From: Actinacidiphila sp965342175
Lineage (GTDB): Bacteria; Actinomycetota; Actinomycetes; Streptomycetales; Streptomycetaceae
Direction of reading: 5' to 3'
Assembly: GCF_965342175.1 (NCBI RefSeq)
Contig: NZ_CBDRBL010000015.1
Location: 1-64,000 of the forward strand
Length of the DNA: 64,000 bases
Each line of letters begins with the position of its first letter. Position 1 is the first letter of the stretch. This document shows positions 51,671 through 59,872 of this stretch, piece after piece. A model generated the notes under the pieces. That model was not told the DNA's origin, did not search any database, and saw only the letters and a list, made by a program, of their open reading frames with translations. Both the position numbers and the translations under genes were made by a program.

Positions 51671-53053
51671 ATGGCCGCACGACCGCTCGTCGCCCGCCAG
51701 CCGAACGAACGGCTGCAGGCACTGATCCAGGAGGCAGCCTGTTCCAACGCCGGATTGGCCCGCCGGGTCAACATGTGCGGCGCGGAGCACGGCCTCGACC
51801 TGCGTTACGACAAGACCTCCGTGGCCCGCTGGCTACGCGGCCAGCAACCGCGGGGCCGCGCCCCCGCGATCATCGCCGAGGCCATCGGCCGCAAACTCGG
51901 CCGCACCGTCACCATCGACGAGATCGGCATGGCCAACGGCAAGAACCTGGCATCCGGCGTGGGCCTGCACTTCGCGCCCACCGTGCTCGGCGCGATCGAG
52001 CAGGTCTGCGAGTTGTGGCGGAGCGACGTCGGCCGCCGGGACTTCCTCACCGGCTCCAGCGTGGCGGCATCGGCCCTGGTCGAGCCCAGCCGGGACTGGC
52101 TGATCACCCGGGCCGACGCGCAGGTCGCGCGCGCCGGCGGGCAACGCGTCGGCATGGCCGACGTCGAGGCGGTACGGGCCACCACCCGGGCGCTGAACGA
52201 CCTCGACCACCGGTTCGGCAGCGGCCAGGTGCGCCCCGTGGTGGTGCACTACCTCAACAGCGTGGTCTCCGGGCTCCTCGCCGGCACCTACCGCGAGGCG
52301 ACGGGACGCCAGCTCTTCTCCGCCGTCGCCCGGCTGACCGAACTCGCCGGCTACATGGCCGTCGACACCGGCCAGCCCGGCCTGGCGCAGCGCTACTACA
52401 TCCAGGCGCTGCGGCTGGCCCAGGCCGCGGGCGACCGCGCGTACGGGGGCTACGTGCTGGCCGCGGGGATGAGCCACCTCGCCGCACAGCTCGGCACCCC
52501 GCGTGAGATCGCCCAACTGGCCCGCGCCGCCCAGGAGGGCGCCCGCGGTCAGGTCACCGCCACCGCGCAGGCCATGTTCTACGCGGCGGAGGCCCGCGGC
52601 CACGCGCTGATGGGCGACGCGCGGGCCTGTGCCGCCGTGGCGGGACAGGCCGTGGAGGCGCTGGAGCACTCCGAGCCGGACGACGACCCCGGCTGGATCC
52701 GGCACTTCGGCCCGGCCTACCTCGCCGACGAGCTCGCCCACTGCCACCGCGACCTCGACCAGGCGCCGCAGGCGGTCCGCCGCGCCGAGGAGGCGCTCGC
52801 CGGGCACCCCCCGGAGAAGTCCCGGCGCCGGGCCCTCGGCCTGCTGCTGCTGGCCCAGGCCCAGGTGCAGCAGCGGGAGGTCGAACAGGCCTGCCACACC
52901 GGCGCACAGGCCGTCGAACTGCTCGCCTCGCTCCGCAGCCACCGCGGCGCGGAGTACCTCGACGACCTCCGGACGCGCCTGCAGCCCTACGCGGCGGAGA
53001 GCGCCGTCCGCGAGTTCGGCGCCCGGTTGGAGGAGGAGGAACTGGCGGCGTGA
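51671..53053 (+). CDS. NsdA-family TPR regulator (460 aa)
   Basis: Begins MAARPLVARQPNERLQALIQ, an N-terminal helix-turn-helix-like domain (SNAGLARRVNMCGAEHGLDL, TSVARWLRGQQPRGRAPAII). It continues with the signature WRSDVGRRDFLTGSSVAASA and TPR-like repeats (SVVSGLLAGTYREATGRQLF, QRYYIQALRLAQAAGDRAYG, SRRRALGLLLLAQAQVQQRE). This is the layout of NsdA and its paralogues, which negatively affect sporulation and antibiotic production in Streptomyces. Several paralogues exist per genome, so I do not assign nsdA itself. The ATG at 51671 follows GAGGGGGAGC. Confidence 0.88.
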   Translation: MAARPLVARQPNERLQALIQEAACSNAGLARRVNMCGAEHGLDLRYDKTSVARWLRGQQPRGRAPAIIAEAIGRKLGRTVTIDEIGMANGKNLASGVGLHFAPTVLGAIEQVCELWRSDVGRRDFLTGSSVAASALVEPSRDWLITRADAQVARAGGQRVGMADVEAVRATTRALNDLDHRFGSGQVRPVVVHYLNSVVSGLLAGTYREATGRQLFSAVARLTELAGYMAVDTGQPGLAQRYYIQALRLAQAAGDRAYGGYVLAAGMSHLAAQLGTPREIAQLARAAQEGARGQVTATAQAMFYAAEARGHALMGDARACAAVAGQAVEALEHSEPDDDPGWIRHFGPAYLADELAHCHRDLDQAPQAVRRAEEALAGHPPEKSRRRALGLLLLAQAQVQQREVEQACHTGAQAVELLASLRSHRGAEYLDDLRTRLQPYAAESAVREFGARLEEEELAA

Positions 53054-53290
53054 CGGCGCGGAGGCGGGGCCGGGACGGCGCGTGCCCCGGCCCCGCTCTC
53101 GTCCCCTCTCCGCCTCCGTCTCCGGAATCGTTACGGGAACGACATCAAGTCGGCGGTACGCGATCCCTGTTCTGCGCCGGAGGGCCGGCCGCACCCCCGT
53201 CGGACCGACCGCGGCGTGGTGACCGCCGAAGCAGACCCGGTAGCGTGAGCCGACGATTCCGTAGCGACGGAGAAGGCAGAGGTACCGGTG

Positions 53291-54571
53291 ATGCACGGCG
53301 GACGCGGTGACGAGGCGTATCCGGAGGTGCACGAGGGCGTGGTGCTGCCCGCGGACGGAGGCATACCCGGCCCGGGAGGGACCACCGCCTGGGGTGCCGG
53401 CCCCGCGGCCGGGCAGCCGTGGGGCGAGCCGACGCAGGCGTACGGCTCCCCGCAGCAGTCCCTCCCGGACACCGACGCGACACAGCTCTTCCCGCCGTAT
53501 CCTCAGAACCGGCCGCCCATGCCGCCGCACGAGCCGCAGCAGCCCCCGGCGCCGATGTACCAGACCGGCCCCGTGGCGGACGCCACGCAGGTCCTGCCGC
53601 CGTACCCGATGTCCGAGGCCGCACCCTACGACCTGCGCCCGGGCGCTCCTGCCGGCGCGGACCCCACCCAGCACCTGCCGCGCTTCGAGGACGCGCCGGC
53701 CTCGCCGCAGGCCTCCGGCTACGGCTATCCGAACGGTTCCCAGCACCCCGCAGGCCCCCAGGGCGGCCCGGCGCAGCAGCCCCACGACGACTTCGGGCAC
53801 CTGTACCGCCAGGACGGCCCACCCCAGCAGCAGCCCGGCTACGCCGCGGCCCCGGACCACGGGCGGCCCTCCTACGCGCCGCCCGCCGCCACGCCGCCGC
53901 CGTCCTACGCGTACGGCCAGCCCGCGCCGGCCCGCCGCAAGCTCACCCCGGCCGCGCTGATCGGCATCGTCGTCGGCGGCTGCGCCGCGGCGGGACTGCT
54001 CGCGGGGGCCCTGATGAGCGGCGGGGACGACGGCAACCCGGTCGCGGGGCAGTCCCCGGCGCCCTCGACGAGCGCCTCGGCCCCGGCCTCCTCCAAGGGC
54101 GGCGGCACGGACGCGGCGGAGCAGCAGGCCAAGGGGCTGGAGGCGCTGCTCAAGACGAGCGGCAGCAGCCGCACCTCGGTGGTCAACGCGGTCGAGAGCA
54201 TCAAGGGCTGCCGCAACCTGGACGGGGCGGCCGCCGACCTGCGGGCCGCGGCGCAACAGCGCAACGACCTGATGGCGCGGCTGAAGGCACTCCCGGTGGA
54301 CAAGCTCCCCAACCACCAGGCGCTCACCGACGCCCTCAACAAGGCGTGGGCGGCCTCGGCCTCCGCCGACAACCACTATGCGGCCTGGGCCGACCAGATC
54401 AAGGACAACCGGAAGCTGTGCCGGCACGGACACGCCCGGTCGACCGACCAGTTGACGGCAGGCAACACCCAGAGCGGCAACGCCTCGCGGGCCAAGACGA
54501 GCGCGGCGGCGCTCTGGAACCCCATAGCGAGGAAGTACGGGCTGACGCAGCATCAGGGCAGTCAGCTCTGA
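53291..54571 (+). CDS. Membrane protein with long cytoplasmic Pro/Gln-rich region (426 aa)
   Basis: Residues 1-220 are low-complexity, rich in Pro, Gln, Gly, Ala and Tyr, with recurring TQxLPPYP-like units (ATQLFPPYP, ATQVLPPYP, PTQHLPRF). One membrane helix follows (about 225-245, AALIGIVVGGCAAAGLLAGA), then an extracytoplasmic helical domain of about 170 residues with two cysteines (SIKGCRNLDGAAADLRAAAQ, KLCRHGHARSTD). The topology resembles Streptomyces proteins with a phosphorylatable or scaffold-type cytoplasmic tail. No family is assigned. A GTG directly before the ATG gives an alternative start. Confidence 0.75.
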   Translation: MHGGRGDEAYPEVHEGVVLPADGGIPGPGGTTAWGAGPAAGQPWGEPTQAYGSPQQSLPDTDATQLFPPYPQNRPPMPPHEPQQPPAPMYQTGPVADATQVLPPYPMSEAAPYDLRPGAPAGADPTQHLPRFEDAPASPQASGYGYPNGSQHPAGPQGGPAQQPHDDFGHLYRQDGPPQQQPGYAAAPDHGRPSYAPPAATPPPSYAYGQPAPARRKLTPAALIGIVVGGCAAAGLLAGALMSGGDDGNPVAGQSPAPSTSASAPASSKGGGTDAAEQQAKGLEALLKTSGSSRTSVVNAVESIKGCRNLDGAAADLRAAAQQRNDLMARLKALPVDKLPNHQALTDALNKAWAASASADNHYAAWADQIKDNRKLCRHGHARSTDQLTAGNTQSGNASRAKTSAAALWNPIARKYGLTQHQGSQL

Positions 54572-54700
54572 GGGTGGGGCGGCAGCACCCTGTGACGCGT
54601 CCGCGCGGCACGGTGAGGGTCCCTCAGCCTTGGGGCTCGGGGCCAGAGTGCCGTGCGCGGCAGCGTGGACGCCGCCGTGGGGAGACCGGGCCCGGGCCCG

Positions 54701-55975
54701 TCAGCCCGGGGCGTGCTCCAGGGTCTCCGTCACATCCACGAAGCCCTTGCGGGCGGCGACCAGCCGGCCCTTCTCGACCTTCTGGAAGGTGACCCGGCCG
54801 TTGACCAGACGCGGCTGTTCGATGATGGCGGACGTGTCCTGCTCCCGCCAGCCGAGCGGCGGCGTGAGGCCGTCGGTGGAGACGTCGTGCGCCTCGTCCA
54901 GCGCCGTCTTCAGCGTCGCGGCGGTGACCGGCCGGTCCTTGCCCATCTTCTCGACGACCTTGGTGAGGACGTTGTAGGCGATCCAGGTGGTCTGCACACC
55001 CGGATCATCGGGGTCGATGTCGTTGTCCCCGAAGGCGTACTTCTTGATCGTGTTCCGCAGCGGCGCCCAGCGCGCGTCGGAGGCCGGCGGGTACCAGCCG
55101 GTGACGTAGGCGCCCTCGAGCGGGCTGTTGCCGCCGCCGGTGCTGTCGAGGGTGGTCTGCTGCACGCTGCCGAGGACGGAGGCGATCCGCGCCCTGGGAC
55201 CGGCCTCCAGGCCGGTGACCGGGTCGGTGGTGGTCGTGCGGCGGAAGGCGTCGAAGAAGGTGGCGGTCTTGTCGCCGAGCGCGGCGCTCACGCAGGCGCC
55301 GTGTTCGTTGGCGCCGATCGCCTTCCGGGAGATCGTGTTGTAGTCGGTGGCGTCCTCGGCGGCGCGCAGGTCGGTGGCGCTGGTGCGGCCCGCGTCGCGC
55401 AGGCCGGCGTCGAGGAAGCGCAGGAAGATGTCGCCCGCGGCGGTGTCGGGGCGGACGAGGGTCACCTTCGTGCACTTGCCCGCCAGTTGCCGGCCCGCGC
55501 CGGCCATCAGGGCGGGCAGGCCGCCGTTGACGGGATAGGAGAGGAAGCTCTGGAACTCGTCCTGGGTGATGCCGTAGCCGCCGAGGTACGGGATGCCCTC
55601 GGCCTCCAGCGTGGTGGTGAAGGCGGCGCCGTACTGGCTGTAGGAGCCGACGACGGCGACCGCGCCCTTGTCGACGGCCTGCTCGGCGCAGTCGTCGGCG
55701 CCGAGCGCGGTGTTGTGGTCGTTGCAGGTGATGACCCGCAACTCCCGGCCGCCGATGCCGCCGCGGGCGTTGATGTACTTGGCGTAGGTCTTGGCCATGG
55801 CCGGCATGCCCGGCATGTTGGTCGCGCCGGTGTCCTGCGGCGCCCAGGTCATGACGGTGATCGGGCCCATGGCGTCGCCCGACTCCCCGGGGAGTGTGCC
55901 GCATCCCCCCAGCAGGACGACGCCGGTCATCGCGGACACAAAGGGAGCAGCTCTGCGCTTACGGCGATCACTCAT
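54701..55975 (-). CDS. ABC transporter solute-binding lipoprotein, branched-chain amino acid type (424 aa)
   Basis: The ATG at 55975 (MSDRRKRRAAPFVSAMTGVV) opens a lipoprotein signal with lipobox LGGC; Cys25 would be lipidated. The mature part has the periplasmic-binding-protein type 1 fold (TYAKYINARGGIGGRELRVI, VDKGAVAVVGSYSQYGAAFT, YPVNGGLPALMAGAGRQLAG, WIAYNVLTKVVEKMGKDRPV), as in LivJ/LivK-like proteins. No permease or ATPase gene is adjacent, so it is an orphan or signal-sensing binding protein. It is divergent from the next gene. Confidence 0.88.
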   Translation of the reverse strand: MSDRRKRRAAPFVSAMTGVVLLGGCGTLPGESGDAMGPITVMTWAPQDTGATNMPGMPAMAKTYAKYINARGGIGGRELRVITCNDHNTALGADDCAEQAVDKGAVAVVGSYSQYGAAFTTTLEAEGIPYLGGYGITQDEFQSFLSYPVNGGLPALMAGAGRQLAGKCTKVTLVRPDTAAGDIFLRFLDAGLRDAGRTSATDLRAAEDATDYNTISRKAIGANEHGACVSAALGDKTATFFDAFRRTTTTDPVTGLEAGPRARIASVLGSVQQTTLDSTGGGNSPLEGAYVTGWYPPASDARWAPLRNTIKKYAFGDNDIDPDDPGVQTTWIAYNVLTKVVEKMGKDRPVTAATLKTALDEAHDVSTDGLTPPLGWREQDTSAIIEQPRLVNGRVTFQKVEKGRLVAARKGFVDVTETLEHAPG

Positions 55976-56087
55976 GGAGCGGGACGATTCCGGGCTTACC
56001 GCAACCCCCGGATGAACACGGGGGAACGGAGGGTCACCATCGGGTGAACAAAGTGCGGGAATTCCGGAGCACGTACGATCGTGCACT

Positions 56088-56582
56088 GTGCAGAGTACGG
56101 AGAAGTCTTCCCGCCGCGGCACCCGCTCCTCCACGATGGGGGGCATGCCGCTCAACGACATGCCCTGGTGGCGCTGGCGCGCGAACGTGCGCTCCGCGCT
56201 GCACATGATCAGCGACCCGGTGTTCCAGCGTGAGGTGTGGCTCACCGGGCAGCCGGGCTACGGCGACGTGACCGACGCCGTCTACCGCCTGGTCGAGGAC
56301 ACCTGGCTCGACAACTGGTCCGCGGAGAAGTACGTGGGCACCGTCTTCAGGGATTCCCAGGAGGCGGCGCTGGTCGATGTGGCCGTGCTGCGGGTGCTGA
56401 AGATACTGCACCAGGTGGGCGCGGACGCCCCCGTCTCCGCCTACCTGGAGCACCACGCCTGGCCCGAGGCGGTACGGGCCGCCCGCGAGGCGCACGTGCG
56501 GCTGGCGGCCGGGGACGGCGAGGACCCGGACACACCGCCGCGCTCCCTGGACATCCTGCGGATCTACACGCGCACGGCCTGA
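56088..56582 (+). CDS. Conserved-type hypothetical protein (164 aa)
   Basis: A soluble, largely helical protein with many aromatic residues (MPWWRWRANVRSALHMISDP, VWLTGQPGYGDVTDAVYRLV, VAVLRVLKILHQVGADAPVS). The GTG at 56088 is the longest start; ATG 56145 (MPLNDMPWWRW) is an alternative with better conserved-looking sequence. It lies 116 bp before purU on the same strand. I do not recognise a family. Confidence 0.65.
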   Translation: MQSTEKSSRRGTRSSTMGGMPLNDMPWWRWRANVRSALHMISDPVFQREVWLTGQPGYGDVTDAVYRLVEDTWLDNWSAEKYVGTVFRDSQEAALVDVAVLRVLKILHQVGADAPVSAYLEHHAWPEAVRAAREAHVRLAAGDGEDPDTPPRSLDILRIYTRTA

Positions 56583-56698
56583 GCCGCCGTCGGCCGCGGG
56601 CCGCGCCGCCGCGTGGCGGGCGCCCTCCCGGGCGAACGCGGCCGCCCGGTCGGTGGACGGCTTGGAACGGCGGGACGAGTTTGTGCGACCCTGGCCCC

Positions 56699-57577
56699 GT
56701 GAACGCCGCCGACGAGTCGCAGCCACAGGCCGAGCAGTACATCCTCACCCTCTCGTGCCCCGACAAGACGGGCATCGTGCACGCCGTGTCGAGCTACCTC
56801 TTCATGACCGGGTGCAACATCGAGGACAGCCAGCAGTTCGGCGACCACGACACCGGACTGTTCTTCATGCGGGTGCACTTCTCGGCCGGCCACCCCGTCA
56901 CCGCCGGAAAGCTGCGGGCCAGCTTCGCGGCCGTCGCCGACGCCTACCGCATGGACTGGCAGATCACACCCTGCAACGAGCGGATGCGGGTCATCCTCAT
57001 GGTGAGCAAGTTCGGGCACTGCCTGAACGACCTGCTCTTCCGTACCAGCATCGGCGCGCTGCCGGTGGAGATCGCCGCCGTGGTCTCCAACCACACCGAC
57101 TTCGCGGAGCTGGCGGCCTCCTATGACGTCCCCTTCCACCACATCCCGGTGACGAAGGAGAACAAGGCCGAGGCCGAGGCGGAGCTGCTCTCCCTGGTGG
57201 AGCGGGAGAACGTGCAACTGGTCGTACTCGCCCGCTATATGCAGGTGCTGTCGGACCACCTCTGCAAGGCGCTGTCCGGCCGGATCATCAACATCCACCA
57301 CTCCTTCCTGCCCAGTTTCAAGGGCGCCCGGCCCTATCACCAGGCCCACGCCCGCGGGGTGAAGCTGATCGGCGCGACGGCGCACTACGTCACCGCCGAC
57401 CTCGACGAGGGCCCGATCATCGAGCAGGAGGTCGAGCGGGTGGGGCACGAGGCCGGCCCGGAGCAACTCGTCGCCGTCGGCCGCGACGTGGAGTGCCAGG
57501 CCCTGGCGCGCGCCGTGAAGTGGCACAGCGAGCACCGCGTCCTGCTCAACGGCCACCGCACGGTCGTCTTCGCCTGA
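56699..57577 (+). CDS. purU: Formyltetrahydrofolate deformylase PurU (292 aa)
   Basis: Hydrolyses 10-formyl-tetrahydrofolate to formate and tetrahydrofolate. Residues 10-90 are the ACT regulatory domain (ILTLSCPDKTGIVHAVSSYL). The formyltransferase-like domain starts near 95 (MRVILMVSKFGHCLNDLLFR) and has the catalytic triad region NIHHSFLPSFKGARPYHQA and TADLDEGPIIEQEV. The length matches the family. I start at GTG 56699, immediately upstream of NAADESQPQAEQY. The gene is convergent with the hydrolase gene. Confidence 0.96.
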   Translation: MNAADESQPQAEQYILTLSCPDKTGIVHAVSSYLFMTGCNIEDSQQFGDHDTGLFFMRVHFSAGHPVTAGKLRASFAAVADAYRMDWQITPCNERMRVILMVSKFGHCLNDLLFRTSIGALPVEIAAVVSNHTDFAELAASYDVPFHHIPVTKENKAEAEAELLSLVERENVQLVVLARYMQVLSDHLCKALSGRIINIHHSFLPSFKGARPYHQAHARGVKLIGATAHYVTADLDEGPIIEQEVERVGHEAGPEQLVAVGRDVECQALARAVKWHSEHRVLLNGHRTVVFA

Positions 57578-57587
57578 CACCCGTTGC

Positions 57588-58511
57588 TCAGGCCTGGCAT
57601 ACCGGCCGGCCCACGACGTCCGCCAGGAAGGTCTCGACAGCGGAGGCCCATGCCTCGGGCTGCTCCCAGGGGACGAGGTGCCCGGCGTGGGGGATCTCCG
57701 CGTACGAGCCGCGGGGCAGCACCCGCACCATTTCCTGGGCCTCGGCACGGCCCAGCTCGCTGTCCCATCCGCGTACCACGAGGGCGGGACAGGACACCTG
57801 TGCCAGCTCCTCCCAGTGGGCGTCGTGGACCCAGGACTCCCGGGACCGCAGCATGTGCCGCCGCGCGAACACCGGGCGCCAGCCGTCGGGGCGCTCCTCC
57901 ATCACCTCGGCGAAGAACCGGCCCCGGGACGGGCGCGGGCCCTCCAGCCAGGGATCCTCCTCGCCGAACCACCGGCGGACCGCGTCGGGCCCCGGGAAGG
58001 GCAGCGGCCAGGCGCCGAACCAGTCCTCCCAGCGGCGCTGGCTCGCCTCTCCGAGAGCCGCCGCCCGCATGTCGCACAAGACCACCGCCCGCACCAGCGA
58101 GGGCCTGCGCGCGGCGAGCTGCCAGGCGGTGAGGGCGCCCATCGAGTGCCCCACGACGGTGACCGGGGCGAGCCCCAACTGCTCGACGGCGGCGGCGGCG
58201 TCGGCCACGTAGGCCTCCCGCGTGTAGGGCCCCTCGGGCTTGGCGCTGCCTCCGTGGCCGCGCTGGTCCAGGGCCACCACCCGGTGGCGCGCGGCAAGCC
58301 GGCGAGCGGTGCCGGCCCACTGGGAGGCCCGTCCCATCAGGCCGTGCAGCAGCAGCAGGACGGCGGGCCGCCGCACCTCCTCGGGCACCTCGTCGGACGC
58401 CGCCGCGGGCCCGGTGCCTGACTGCGGGGCGGGCCCGTCGGTGTACTCCCATGCCGTGAGCGGGAGGCCGCCCGCTCCGGTGACTTCGACGCGCCTGGCC
58501 ATGTGCCGCAC
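57588..58511 (-). CDS. Alpha/beta-hydrolase fold protein (307 aa)
   Basis: The serine-nucleophile elbow GHSMGALTAW, the oxyanion loop LLHGLMGRASQWAGTARRLA, VVALDQRGHGGS and the late catalytic HAGHLVPWEQPEAW give a complete hydrolase triad (Ser, Asp near VRGWDSELG, His). The cap region is helical. The ATG at 58511 or the in-frame ATG at 58502 could start it; GGTGCGGC precedes both. The substrate is unknown. Only 10 bp separate its stop from the convergent purU. Confidence 0.9.
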   Translation of the reverse strand: MRHMARRVEVTGAGGLPLTAWEYTDGPAPQSGTGPAAASDEVPEEVRRPAVLLLLHGLMGRASQWAGTARRLAARHRVVALDQRGHGGSAKPEGPYTREAYVADAAAAVEQLGLAPVTVVGHSMGALTAWQLAARRPSLVRAVVLCDMRAAALGEASQRRWEDWFGAWPLPFPGPDAVRRWFGEEDPWLEGPRPSRGRFFAEVMEERPDGWRPVFARRHMLRSRESWVHDAHWEELAQVSCPALVVRGWDSELGRAEAQEMVRVLPRGSYAEIPHAGHLVPWEQPEAWASAVETFLADVVGRPVCQA

Positions 58512-58740
58512 CCCCTGGTACGTGACGTTCAGACCCCCACGCTATCGAAATCCTGTTCGATATGCGTCTTCACGCGCGCAACACCGCTCTTTCGAGTGAC
58601 AACGCTCAAGGATTGCCCGCCCACGCCGAGGGGAGTACTTCAGCGGGACGCGGTCCGGCGGGGAGACGGACAGCGGGGAGCCACCCGGACAGCTCGGGGA
58701 TCCGGGTGGCCTCCATGGGGACGAGGGGGACCGGGGGGTC

Positions 58741-58800
58741 CGGAGGGGGACAGGGAGGGGACGGAGGGGGACAGGGGAGGGACGGGGGATCGGGGGAGAA
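58741..58800 (+). repeat. 21-bp G-rich tandem repeat with G-quadruplex potential
   Basis: The unit CGGAGGGGGACAGGG plus a further G-run occurs twice in tandem (58741-58761, 58762-58782) and degenerately a third time. The stretch has more than four runs of at least four G on the plus strand. Confidence 0.8.
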
Positions 58801-58801
58801 A

Positions 58802-58835
58802 GGGACTCCGGCGCATGGGGAGGCGCCGGAGTCCC
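58802..58835. terminator. Perfect hairpin GGGACTCCGGCGC/GCGCCGGAGTCCC
   Basis: A 13-bp perfect stem with an 8-nt loop, well placed as the terminator of the minus-strand dmdR1 transcript or of a plus-strand G-rich transcript. Confidence 0.8.
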
Positions 58836-58945
58836 TCCGCCGGAACCGCCCACCGCCGACGACCCGCCTCACCGGCGCCCGAGAAGCGCCGCGCCGGCGG
58901 CGGACCGCCCTGGACCGGCCGGAACCGCCCGGCCCGACGTCACAG

Positions 58946-58989
58946 GACGATCCACCGAGCGCACCCCACAGACGATCCACCGAGCGCAC
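58946..58989. repeat. 19-bp direct repeat GACGATCCACCGAGCGCAC
   Basis: Two perfect copies at 58946-58964 and 58971-58989, start-to-start distance 25 bp. Confidence 0.85.
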
Positions 58990-59068
58990 AGCCGCAGGGG
59001 ACCGCACAAGCCGCGACGAGACACCGCCACGCGGCGCCCCGGGCACCGCGACGCTCCGCGGGACCGTC

Positions 59069-59761
59069 CTACCGCTTGGCGACGAAGACGTGGGACGCGG
59101 TCTCCGAGCTCAGCTCCGCCGCCTCACCGCCGCTGCCGACCATCACACCGCCCGCCGACGGGGTCACCGACACCACCGCGCCCGGCTGCACACCGGCCCG
59201 CCGCAGCGTGTACATCAGCTGGGCGTCCGTCTGGATCGGCTCCCCGATCCGCCGGACGACCACGCTCGCGCCCGCCTGCCCCGTCTCCAGGTCGGTCAGG
59301 CTGACCATCCCCTCGTCGAGGAACGGGTCCGCGCCGTCCTTCTCGCCCAGCTCCTCCAGGCCCGGGATCGGGTTGCCGTACGGCGACTCCGTGGGATGCC
59401 GCAGCAGCTCCAGGACGCGTCGCTCGACCGCCTCGCTCATCACGTGCTCCCAGCGGCACGCCTCGGCGTGCACGTGCTCCCACTCCAGGCCGATGACGTC
59501 GACCAGCAGGCACTCGGCCAGCCGGTGCTTGCGCATCACGCGCGTCGCGATCCGCCGCCCTTCGGCGGTCAGCTCCAGATGCCGGTCGCCCGCGACGTTC
59601 ACCAGCCCGTCCCGCTCCATACGCGCGACGGTCTGACTGACCGTCGGCCCGCTCTGGTCGAGCCGTTCGGCGATTCGGGCGCGCATGGGGACCACACCCT
59701 CCTCCTCCAGCTCCAGGATGGTGCGGAGATACATCTCCGTCGTGTCGATCAGTCCGGACAT
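59069..59761 (-). CDS. dmdR1: Iron-dependent repressor of the DtxR/DmdR type (230 aa)
   Basis: An Fe(II)-sensing repressor of siderophore and iron-uptake genes. Residues 1-70 form the winged helix (TEMYLRTILELEEEGVVPMR, RIAERLDQSGPTVSQTVARM). Residues 70-140 carry the metal-binding and dimerisation region (RVMRKHRLAECLLVDVIGLE, EHVHAEACRWEHVMSEAVER), including the Cys and His ligands. The SH3-like third domain ends the protein (ELSSETASHVFVAKR). The length of 230 matches S. coelicolor DmdR1, and the neighbouring SIS gene agrees with that locus. The start MSGLIDTTEMYLRTI at 59761 is the conserved one. An antisense ORF covers the whole gene. Confidence 0.93.
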   Translation of the reverse strand: MSGLIDTTEMYLRTILELEEEGVVPMRARIAERLDQSGPTVSQTVARMERDGLVNVAGDRHLELTAEGRRIATRVMRKHRLAECLLVDVIGLEWEHVHAEACRWEHVMSEAVERRVLELLRHPTESPYGNPIPGLEELGEKDGADPFLDEGMVSLTDLETGQAGASVVVRRIGEPIQTDAQLMYTLRRAGVQPGAVVSVTPSAGGVMVGSGGEAAELSSETASHVFVAKR

Positions 59762-59836
59762 GCGTGCCCCTCGATGGCTCGTACGTGGCCCTGGCCTCAA
59801 TTCTGACGCATGCGACCGGCAACCGGGACGCCGTGG

Positions 59837-59866
59837 TTGACAGGCGGACGCTGCGGCAGCACGGTT
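59837..59866 (+). promoter_or_regulatory. Promoter of the SIS-domain gene, probably leaderless
   Basis: TTGACA (59837-59842) is followed 18 bp later by ACGGTT (59861-59866); a start site about 7 bp further would coincide with the ATG at 59873. No Shine-Dalgarno sequence precedes the ATG, consistent with leaderless translation. Confidence 0.5.
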
Positions 59867-59872
59867 CTCGGC

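Larger units (their letters stand above)
58512..59068. other. 557 bp between the hydrolase and dmdR1, G-rich repeats and a terminator
   Basis: Contains a G-run array (58699-58797), a strong hairpin (58802-58835) and a 19-bp direct repeat (58946-58964 and 58971-58989). A long plus-strand frame starting near 58562 runs on through dmdR1 (see the antisense ORF finding). No other gene is supported. Confidence 0.5.

Noticed and set aside
58741..58800. CRISPR array
   Set aside because: The G-rich units are contiguous tandem repeats without unique spacers; no cas genes are present.
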